Origin: JBBDWJ01 sp040902925
Lineage (GTDB): Bacteria > Acidobacteriota > Terriglobia > Bryobacterales > UBA6623
Length of the DNA: 9,017 nt
NCBI GenBank assembly: GCA_040902925.1
Contig: JBBDWJ010000027.1
Location: 1-9,017 of the forward strand
Direction of reading: 5' to 3'
This document shows positions 1 to 5,504 of the stretch, piece after piece. A program made the translations under genes and the position numbers. The stretch's first letter is position 1, and every line of letters starts with the position of its first letter. The notes under the pieces were generated by a model, which was given only the letters and a program-made list of their open reading frames with translations, made no database searches and was not told the origin of the DNA.

Positions 1-1391
1 CCCCCCCACAGCAGTTGCTCGGCCAGCGTGTCTCCACCGACGCCATCGAGCCTGTGTTCCGCCTCGCCCGCGAGCATTTTTTTCGCGAGCGCGGTTTGGC
101 GATAGAGCCCCGCCGTGGTTGCGTTGGCGACGCCTCCGTAGCGCGCGAGCAACTCGACCATCTTCCAATCGCGCTGGCTGTAAGCCTGAAAAACGGGGTC
201 GCCGCTGGCCGCGACCCGGCCGTTCGGATCGGCGCCGCGCTTTAGCAGCATCTCGGCCATGGCGTATTTGCCCGCCCCGGCGCAGTGCCACAGCGGCATA
301 CCCCAACTGAACTCGACGTCGTCGCCTTCTCCGCAGCGCATGCGTTCGTCGGGGTCGAACCCGAAATCCAGCAGCAGCTCAAGGATGTCTGGACGGTCGT
401 GACTGACGGCGATTCGAAGCAGCCCACCGGAATCCAATATCGGATTCACCAACACGCCTTCAGCATGCCGTGCGCGAAGCCAATCGGCATCGCCGATCGC
501 AACTGCCGTGCGGGCCGTCAACTCGACGCCCCGCTGCCGCATCGCCGATGCCATGGCGGCGAAATTTTGCGGGCTTACGTCCCACCACGCGTGTGCCGCC
601 ACTTCGAGTGGAGTGAGATCGTTTGGGCCGCGCGCTGCCGCGTTGGCGCCATGATCGAGCAGCCATTCGACGACCTGCTGGTTGAGCCGGTTCGCGGCCA
701 CGTGCAGGGGAGTCCACCCTTCGGCGTTTTCTGAATGGATCAGCGCAGGATCTGTTCGCAGCATCGCGATCGCCTGTTCGTGTTCACCGGATGCGATGGC
801 CCGCAGCAGTTCGTCGGGCGCGAGCCCGCTCGGCTGTCCGCTTTTCTGCTGCCGCCTGCGTTGCTCGATCTCTTGGATGATCGCGACGATTTCGTCATAG
901 CCGCGTTCGGTGGCGATGGTCAACGCGCTGGTGGCGTCGCGGTGAGGATAGACGCCTTCGCGGGCGTTGGCGCCGTGTTCCATCAAGACACGCACCATCT
1001 CGGGCGCGCGATTGAGAACCGCGTAGTGCAACACGTTGTGATTGTCGATGCCGACACGCGCAAGCTCGGGCCGAGTCTTGAGCAGAGCCCTTACTTGGTC
1101 GAGCTTTCCGGCGCGCACCGCCGCGGCGAGGCGCTTTATCGTGACGCCGTCTACATAGGCCTTGAGCTTGGGCCAACTGCCGAAGCCATACGAGCGGGCG
1201 AGTACGAGCTGCGCATCGTGCAGAGCAAACGCCGCACGGTCCACATCGCGATAGTGTGCGTTCACCTCGACGAGGGCCGCGTCTTGGCCGGCGAGGAAAG
1301 CCGCGAGCAGTTCCTTGGCTTGTCGCCGCAGTTGATCGAGGTTAGGCCGCGCCGGGAGCGTCCGCGTGAGGGGAGTTGGAGGCAGGGGCAT
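1..1391 (-). CDS. Ankyrin-repeat protein, C-terminus cut by window edge
   Basis: Reading from the ATG at 1391 towards 1 gives 463 uninterrupted codons with no stop, so the C-terminus lies outside the window. Residues 1-82 form the N-terminal domain often placed before ankyrin repeats in Acidobacteria and Planctomycetes: a proline-rich start, then LDQLRRQAKELL (18-29) and DAQLVLARSYGFGSWPKLK (59-77). Degenerate ankyrin repeats follow, at roughly 84-112, 116-148 (LHYAV, LMEHGAN), 152-178, 193-222, 224-256 (GWTPLHVAA, LLDHGAN), 322-349 (LLLDFGFDPDE), 363-395 (MLLKRGADPN) and 398-420. No signal peptide or membrane helix is visible, so it is probably a cytoplasmic protein-interaction scaffold; the partner cannot be told. 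An AAGGAG six bases upstream fixes the start. The ankyrin assignment is firm; the biological role is unknown. Confidence 0.9.
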   Translation of the reverse strand, partial: MPLPPTPLTRTLPARPNLDQLRRQAKELLAAFLAGQDAALVEVNAHYRDVDRAAFALHDAQLVLARSYGFGSWPKLKAYVDGVTIKRLAAAVRAGKLDQVRALLKTRPELARVGIDNHNVLHYAVLNRAPEMVRVLMEHGANAREGVYPHRDATSALTIATERGYDEIVAIIQEIEQRRRQQKSGQPSGLAPDELLRAIASGEHEQAIAMLRTDPALIHSENAEGWTPLHVAANRLNQQVVEWLLDHGANAAARGPNDLTPLEVAAHAWWDVSPQNFAAMASAMRQRGVELTARTAVAIGDADWLRARHAEGVLVNPILDSGGLLRIAVSHDRPDILELLLDFGFDPDERMRCGEGDDVEFSWGMPLWHCAGAGKYAMAEMLLKRGADPNGRVAASGDPVFQAYSQRDWKMVELLARYGGVANATTAGLYRQTALAKKMLAGEAEHRLDGVGGDTLAEQLLWG

Positions 1392-1397
1392 GACAAA

Positions 1398-1403
1398 CTC
1401 CTT
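1398..1403 (-). promoter_or_regulatory. Ribosome binding site of the ankyrin gene
   Basis: On the minus strand this reads AAGGAG, six bases before the ATG at 1391. It supports that start codon over internal ones. Confidence 0.8.
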
Positions 1404-1653
1404 TCCTGGGCGACGCTATATACGTCAGCCGCTGCGCCCGGTGTCCGCGTGCACGGGCAGAAAGAAGTTCATCGAGAACGAGAAAGAAAAGACCGACTCA
1501 GGTGGACGCTGTCCTTCCCGCGGACACGGCGGCGCCCCGATTGCGCCAAGCGCCAGAATAACATGGTTGGTTCGCTGGGGAAAACTTGTGGCTAGATCTG
1601 CCTGGCCGGCTCGACATCAGGGCCTTCGAGGGGACGCCCTAAATCAAGCTGCG
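1404..1653. other. Intergenic region without a recognisable gene
   Basis: This spacer separates the ankyrin gene from the terminator of the lyase gene. The open frames crossing it have no recognisable protein features. It holds the -10-like TATATA at 1417-1422 and a nine-base inverted pair, GTGTCCGCG at 1441-1449 and CGCGGACAC at 1519-1527, whose arms are too far apart for a simple hairpin and may be chance. Nothing else is supported. Confidence 0.5.
1417..1422 (-). promoter_or_regulatory. Possible -10 element for the ankyrin gene
   Basis: TATATA stands out in a GC-rich stretch, 25 bases upstream of the ATG on the minus strand. It would put transcription start just ahead of the ribosome binding site. 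No good -35 box is seen 16-18 bases further upstream, so this is only a candidate. Confidence 0.3.
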
Positions 1654-1688
1654 AAAAATGCGAAACGGGGGTGGAGCGCCCCCGTTTC
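1654..1688 (-). terminator. Rho-independent terminator of the lyase gene
   Basis: A perfect ten-base-pair stem (GAAACGGGGG at 1662-1671 and CCCCCGTTTC at 1679-1688) encloses a seven-base loop. Read on the minus strand, the stem is followed two bases later by TTTTT, which gives the hairpin-plus-U-tract form. It starts 31 bases after the lyase stop codon at 1719-1721. On the plus strand no T-run follows, so it should act mainly on minus-strand transcripts and insulate the ankyrin gene from read-through. Confidence 0.8.
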
Positions 1689-1718
1689 ATGATTTCCTGA
1701 TCCGGCGTGTGCCGATTC

Positions 1719-2621
1719 TTAGGGCGACGTTTTGACGCCGACGGCCTTCTGTTCGTCTGCCATGGAAGGCTCGATCCCCGGCCCGCGTTTCATGACGCCG
1801 TTTCCGCTCAGAACGCTGGCGCACTCCGCCATCGTTGCCGTGTTCTCCGCGGGAAGGCGCCTGGTCCTCATCATCTCGTCGAGATAGTGCTCGATGCCAT
1901 ATTGCGCCGCGTAGAGGCAGGGCGTGCTGTAAATGACGATCGAGGCGCCGGCGTCCTCGAGTTCGTCAAATCGCCAATTCGGCGACTTGCCTCCATGTAG
2001 CTGGTTGACCATGATCGGAACCGCCACTTTGGACCGCAGTTTGGAAATGGTCTCCAGGTCCCGGATCGCCTCGACCATGACGCCATCGGCGCCCGCCTCG
2101 ACGTAGCAGATGGCGCGTTCGATCGCTTCACCGGGGTCGCCGGCGTCGGTGCGCGCGATCACAAAAATGTTCCAGCGCGTCTCGAGAACTTTTCCGAGCT
2201 TCGTCAGGTATTCGTTGACCGGCAGGATTTCTTTGCCTTCGAAATGGCCGCAGCGCCGCGGCCGCTTCTGGTCTTCCATCATGACCGCCGACAAGCCGTT
2301 CGATTCGAGGACGCGAACGGTGTTGGACGCCACGACTTCATCGCCAAAGCCGTCATCAATGTCGACCAGGATGTGGGAGCTGGGCAGGGCGTGGCGGATC
2401 TTGGTGCCGAAGTCGGTGATGTCGCGCCAGTTCACGTAGCCAACGTCCGCGAGTCCATAGGCGCTGGCTGCGAAGCTGTAGCCACTGCAAAAGACGCCTT
2501 CGAATCGCTTGGCGGCGATCTGCGCCGAGAAGACGTCGTAGACGCCGATCAGCGGCAGAATCTTTCTCTGCTGTATCCGCTGCCGGAATTGAATGCCCGC
2601 ATTCGGGCCTGTCCAGTACAT
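1719..2621 (-). CDS. Isocitrate lyase/PEP mutase superfamily lyase
   Basis: A complete 300-residue protein of the isocitrate lyase/phosphoenolpyruvate mutase superfamily, the TIM-barrel enzymes that cleave or form a C-C or P-C bond next to a Mg2+-bound carboxylate. Visible hallmarks are SGYSFAASAYGLADVGY (46-62), the metal-binding strand LVDIDDGFGD (85-94, equivalent to the VDADIGFG-type motif of methylisocitrate lyase), EDQ (116-118), the lyase loop RRCGH (122-126, with the catalytic Cys of the KRCGH motif), ARTDA (156-160) and the glutamate of VEAI (183-186). The CGH loop argues for a lyase, such as a 2-methylisocitrate or oxaloacetate/dimethylmalate-type enzyme, rather than a true PEP mutase. 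Length is close to PrpB (about 295). No prpC, prpD or phosphonate genes lie beside it, so the substrate is open. AAGGAG lies seven bases before the ATG, and a strong terminator follows, so it is probably a single-gene transcript. Confidence 0.88.
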   Translation of the reverse strand: MYWTGPNAGIQFRQRIQQRKILPLIGVYDVFSAQIAAKRFEGVFCSGYSFAASAYGLADVGYVNWRDITDFGTKIRHALPSSHILVDIDDGFGDEVVASNTVRVLESNGLSAVMMEDQKRPRRCGHFEGKEILPVNEYLTKLGKVLETRWNIFVIARTDAGDPGEAIERAICYVEAGADGVMVEAIRDLETISKLRSKVAVPIMVNQLHGGKSPNWRFDELEDAGASIVIYSTPCLYAAQYGIEHYLDEMMRTRRLPAENTATMAECASVLSGNGVMKRGPGIEPSMADEQKAVGVKTSP

Positions 2622-2628
2622 GAAGCGT

Positions 2629-2634
2629 CTCCTT
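2629..2634 (-). promoter_or_regulatory. Ribosome binding site of the lyase gene
   Basis: The minus strand reads AAGGAG seven bases ahead of the ATG at 2621. This supports the start chosen and the short leader before the barrel. Confidence 0.75.
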
Positions 2635-3221
2635 CGCTTGATCCGCTAATCTTAGGCACTCGCAGTCAAACGAAAAGCGGCTTGTCCCGGCTTCCGTTTC
2701 GGATCGAAGTGCCTGCATACCTTCGTCGACTTTGGGGGCAAGAGTCGCCACGTCCGCGCTTTCGATGCGCAGATTGCTACAGCCCGCCGCGACGCACTTG
2801 TTTTCCCTGCGCATGCCCGGTCCAGCGGAGGCAAGCCCGGGCAAAGCCAGAAAACAGAGCACGGCTGGTCAATACCTGCGACGCCTCTCAAACCAGTCAG
2901 CGCGCAGTGGCAGACGAGTGAGGCAAGCAGGGTTCCACAACCGGGCGCGCCAGTGATACAGCCGGCCGCAGGCGCTAAAGTGCAGGAATCAAGGGGTTTC
3001 AAAGCCCAGCCGGGATGAGGAAGCTACGAGGTCAAGCGGCCGGGCCGCGGAGGTACTTGATGAACGCATCGCTAAACCCTGATGCTCGCATCAGTCCCGC
3101 CAGGGGCAGGGGGGCTCTGAGCGGGCACAGTGGCCGTGTTCAGATTCCTCTAATCCAGGTCTGAGCTTGTTGCTTCAGAGCGACCAGATGAAGATGCTCC
3201 AGACGGCGGTATAGTTATCTT
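2635..3221. other. Gene-poor stretch of about 590 bases
   Basis: I see no convincing gene here. Open frames on both strands give proteins with no family features: uneven composition, many Cys, Arg and Pro, and no plausible start signal. One minus-strand frame opening with GTG at 2862 has a hydrophobic start (LCFLALPGLASAG) but runs on into the lyase gene out of frame, so it is unlikely to be real. A short inverted repeat, CTGATGC/GCATCAG, lies at 3079-3094. The region should hold the promoters of the minus-strand lyase and the plus-strand antitoxin, and may contain debris of older genes. Confidence 0.5.
3210..3215 (+). promoter_or_regulatory. Possible -10 element giving a leaderless antitoxin mRNA
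   Basis: TATAGT ends seven bases before the GTG start of the antitoxin at 3222. If used, transcription would begin at or next to the start codon, giving a leaderless message; this would fit the lack of a Shine-Dalgarno sequence. No convincing -35 box is seen at the usual distance. Confidence 0.35.
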
Positions 3222-3443
3222 GTGAGAGTCAAGACATCGATCACATTGCCGGAAGATCTCTTGTCGCGCTCAGACCGAGTGGTCGGGAATCGCTCAGCTC
3301 TACTCGATCGTGCCGCCGAGGCCTACCTCTCTCGTCTCGAACTAGAGCGGCGAGAGCGCCGCGACCTTGAGATCATCGACCGCAACGCGGCGCGATTGAA
3401 CCGTGAGGCGCGGGATACTCTGGAATATCAGCAACTGCCGTGA
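3222..3443 (+). CDS. Ribbon-helix-helix antitoxin, MazE/ParD-like
   Basis: A 73-residue protein with the classic ribbon-helix-helix plan: DNA-contacting beta strand KTSITLP (4-10), helix one EDLLSRSDRVVG (11-22), turn and helix two NRSALLDRAAEAYLSRLE (23-40), then a charged tail ending IIDRNAARLNREARDTLEYQ (51-70). A tail of this INxNAxxLNxEAxDVLxYQ type is characteristic of antitoxins paired with MazF-family toxins and would wrap around the toxin. The gene starts with GTG and has no clear Shine-Dalgarno. Its stop codon overlaps the GTG of the next frame in a GTGA arrangement, typical of antitoxin-toxin coupling. That toxin is broken, so this is now probably an orphan antitoxin, which may still autoregulate its promoter or neutralise a related MazF elsewhere. 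Family assignment is confident; partner type is inferred from the tail and the neighbour. Confidence 0.85.
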   Translation: MRVKTSITLPEDLLSRSDRVVGNRSALLDRAAEAYLSRLELERRERRDLEIIDRNAARLNREARDTLEYQQLP

Positions 3444-3538
3444 AGCGGGGCGAGATCCGCCTCGTGCGCGAGCCGGGGAAATTGAGGGGCTCCGCTTTCA
3501 AAGCGCGGATGTCCCGATGGTATCGTTGGCGGTGCTGA
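3440..3538 (+). pseudogene. MazF/PemK-type toxin remnant, first ~13 codons only
   Basis: GTG at 3440 overlaps the antitoxin stop in a GTGA junction. The frame begins VKRGEIRLVREPG, very like the conserved MKRGEI(W/Y)xV opening of MazF/PemK endoribonucleases. After about residue 13 the sequence becomes LRGSAFKARMSRWYRWRC and ends at TGA 3536-3538, giving 32 residues where MazF proteins have about 100-115. I could not find the missing body, such as the RPVLVV strand and later core strands, in the other two frames downstream, so this looks like a deletion or replacement rather than a simple frameshift. No RNase activity is expected. The identification rests on a short N-terminal match plus the antitoxin context. 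Confidence 0.6.
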
Positions 3539-3581
3539 GCAAAAGCTGTGGAGGTCTGCCCGAAACACAAGCGGGCTCGCG

Positions 3582-4019
3582 ATGGCTGCTGATGCTACTT
3601 CGTGGCAAATTGGGCCGGTCTATTTCCCGCCAGTGGCCCTGGTGCTTCCGATTCTTGCGGCGCTAATTGTATTGGGACTTGGCAAGGTTTGTACTCGCTA
3701 CCGCGTGGCAAGCGTCATTACGTTTCTTGTTCCGATAGCAATAGGCGTTGTTTGTGCGGTTGACGGGCTGACTGCGCCAAGCAGTTACGCCGCCGATTAT
3801 GCCTTTTTAGCCGCTTGGGCTTTCTCGGTGATTACAGCTTCGGGATCCGTACCTCTCCTGCCCCTCCGTGTCTCCCGTCGTGCCGGCGTGCTTGGAATCA
3901 TTGCCGCTATCCTTATCCTTGTTAGCTTTTACGCTACCTTCTTTGCAGGATACAGCCTCGGCATGTACGACTGGTGGGGCGATCAATTGGTTCCCATTTT
4001 CCCCGTTGATCCGCGCTGA
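3582..4019 (+). CDS. Hypothetical four-helix membrane protein
   Basis: A 145-residue protein that I do not recognise. Hydrophobic stretches suggest four membrane helices, at about residues 15-34 (PPVALVLPILAALIVLGLG), 43-62, 72-94 and 102-124, joined by short loops with positive charges (KVCTRYR at 35-41, RVSRR at 96-100) and ending in an aromatic tail, MYDWWGDQLVPIFPVDPR. The run of plausible transmembrane segments, ended by TGA in line with the fold, argues that it is real coding sequence. GC in the lines I counted is about 50-53%, below the neighbouring genes, and codon choice includes ATT, TTA-type and AAT codons rare nearby, which suggests acquisition. The ATG at 3582 lacks a close Shine-Dalgarno; a GGAGGT at 3550-3555 is too far upstream. 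It lies right after the broken toxin and converges with the oxidoreductase 33 bases on. Confidence 0.6.
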   Translation: MAADATSWQIGPVYFPPVALVLPILAALIVLGLGKVCTRYRVASVITFLVPIAIGVVCAVDGLTAPSSYAADYAFLAAWAFSVITASGSVPLLPLRVSRRAGVLGIIAAILILVSFYATFFAGYSLGMYDWWGDQLVPIFPVDPR

Positions 4020-4052
4020 GCCCCAGTCGCAAGGATGTGGTTTCGATGCGCC

Positions 4053-5315
4053 TTACACCTCGTCCGGGATCACATACGGCGGTCGCCCCGACCGTTTCAG
4101 CATGGCGTTTGCTTCCGCGCAATCCTGAAAATGCTCCCCGGCGGAGTCGAACGTCAATTCATGGCCTACCCGATAAGCGATATTTCCCAGGTGGCACATG
4201 TTTGTGGAAAGGCTGGTTTCTCGGATCTCGGCGTTGAGCGTGCTGCGGTCATTCGCCCGGATCGCCTCCACCCAGTTGGCGTAGTGGTCGATGGTTGGCA
4301 GGGGCTCGACGGGCGGCTCGGGCTGCTTGTTGCGGCCGAGAGTGATCTGGAGATCGTCGTCGGTCAAATGCATGTGTCCCTTGGACCCGAAGAAGTCCCA
4401 TGACATCGGTTCGGCTGTGTAGAGGCCCCGGATTTCGCCGATGATGGCGGTTCCGTCGGGGTACTCCCAGCGCACGTTCTGGGTGTTCGGGGTTTGGGCT
4501 TGATCTTTGTAGCCGTAGCGGCCTCCCCAGGAACTGACTCGCGCCGGCAGCTCTTTACGCATCCCCCAACGCGAAATATCGACGAGGTGAATGCCGTTGT
4601 TGCCCAGCTCGCCGTTGCCGAAATCCCAGAACCAATGCCAGTTGTAGTGAACCAGGTTGGCGTGATACGGCTGCATCGGAGCCGGCCCCAGCCAGAGGTC
4701 CCAGTTGAGCCAGTTTGGCGGCGCCTCTTCCGGTTTGAAGCCGATCGAATCGCGGTTGCCCGGAAACGTCCATTTGGCCAGGTAAAGATCGCCGATCGCG
4801 CCTTCGTGCAGAAGCTGAATGGCGCGCCGGAATCGGCCCCAGGAGCGGCGCTGCGTGCCTCCTTGGACAATGCGGTTGTACTTGCGGGCGGCGGCGACGA
4901 GCTGATGGCCTTCGAAAATGTCGTGCGAGACAGGCTTTTCGCAGTAGACATGCTTGCCGGCTTGCATCGCCCAGATAGCGGTGAGCGTGTGCCAATGATT
5001 GGTGGTCGCGACGATGACCGCATCGATGGTGTTGTCCTCGAACACGCGGCGCATGTCGGATTCCGCCTTCGGGCTGTTGCCGTTGTTTTGGCGGATCCAG
5101 CCGGCGGCTTGTTCGGTGCGGTTGCCGTCGGGGTCGACCACGGCGCCGATTTGGAGGCCGGGCACTTTGGAGAATTCCTTCATCAAGGCCGTGCCGCGCC
5201 CGCCCATTCCGATGATGGCGACGCGAACGGGTTTTTCTTGCGCGCTGGCTAAGGCCGCGCCGGCTGCGGCGGTGGCGGTGGTGGTTAAAAATTGACGTCG
5301 GTTCACGTTGGTCAT
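4053..5315 (-). CDS. Tat-exported Gfo/Idh/MocA family oxidoreductase
   Basis: A 420-residue predicted NAD(P)-dependent sugar or polyol dehydrogenase. Residues 1-25 are a twin-arginine signal: NRRQFL (5-10), a hydrophobic alanine/threonine run and an ASA cleavage site at 23-25. Next come the Rossmann fold with its nucleotide loop VAIIGMGGRGT (32-42), DAVIVATTNHWH (98-109), and the family hallmark EKP (126-128) in CEKPVSHD. The C-terminal alpha/beta domain has WHWFWDFGNGELGNNGIHLVDISRW (226-250) with the conserved GIH-xxD pattern, and ends with a MCHLGNIAYRVG segment typical of the Solibacter/Planctomycetes branch. Export through Tat suits an enzyme that folds around its cofactor in the cytoplasm, and suggests action on glycans in the periplasm. 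The same frame stays open far upstream, antisense to the kinase gene, but that part has no family features, so I start at the Tat-signal ATG. Substrate unknown. Confidence 0.9.
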   Translation of the reverse strand: MTNVNRRQFLTTTATAAAGAALASAQEKPVRVAIIGMGGRGTALMKEFSKVPGLQIGAVVDPDGNRTEQAAGWIRQNNGNSPKAESDMRRVFEDNTIDAVIVATTNHWHTLTAIWAMQAGKHVYCEKPVSHDIFEGHQLVAAARKYNRIVQGGTQRRSWGRFRRAIQLLHEGAIGDLYLAKWTFPGNRDSIGFKPEEAPPNWLNWDLWLGPAPMQPYHANLVHYNWHWFWDFGNGELGNNGIHLVDISRWGMRKELPARVSSWGGRYGYKDQAQTPNTQNVRWEYPDGTAIIGEIRGLYTAEPMSWDFFGSKGHMHLTDDDLQITLGRNKQPEPPVEPLPTIDHYANWVEAIRANDRSTLNAEIRETSLSTNMCHLGNIAYRVGHELTFDSAGEHFQDCAEANAMLKRSGRPPYVIPDEV

Positions 5316-5504
5316 GGTAGCAAAGCGAGTCGGCGGGTTGCTGCGGTCCAAAGGACGCGGTTGGTAAAACCGGGAACGCCCTGGCGAGGTTGGTGCGGGG
5401 AGAGAGCCAACACGCTTTGGAGGTTCCTCCCGGTCCGCCCGTTGGCGGTTATACTTTCGAGGAGACAGCCCCGGTTCGCCAAGACGGTTCAGGAACGCAA
5501 CAGC
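5316..5504. promoter_or_regulatory. Divergent intergenic region between oxidoreductase and kinase
   Basis: These 189 bases must hold the start signals of both divergent genes. Towards the kinase, TATACT at 5450-5455 is -10-like, about 50 bases before its ATG, without a good -35. Just upstream, GGAGG-TT-CCTCC (5419-5430) is an inverted repeat that could be a small operator or may be chance. No clear promoter is seen for the oxidoreductase, and its ribosome binding site is weak. Confidence 0.35.

Noticed and set aside
735..1595. 286-codon open frame on the plus strand
   Set aside because: It is antisense to the ankyrin gene, whose repeats read cleanly on the minus strand. It has no family features or ribosome binding site.
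2356..2862. Possible secreted small protein from GTG 2862, minus strand
   Set aside because: The start looks signal-peptide-like, but the frame continues about 260 bases into the lyase gene out of frame, and no ribosome binding site is seen.
2244..2921. 225-codon open frame on the plus strand
   Set aside because: Its first half is antisense to the lyase gene and the rest crosses the gene-poor spacer with low-complexity, Arg/Pro/Cys-rich sequence.
3403..3666. 87-codon frame crossing the antitoxin, toxin remnant and membrane protein
   Set aside because: I tested whether it holds the missing MazF body in another frame. No MazF core strands are visible, and it overlaps two better-supported genes.
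5292..5504. N-terminal 71-residue extension of the kinase
   Set aside because: The extra residues are Arg/Trp-rich and non-conserved in character, overlap the oxidoreductase start, and precede the standard kinase opening at 5505.
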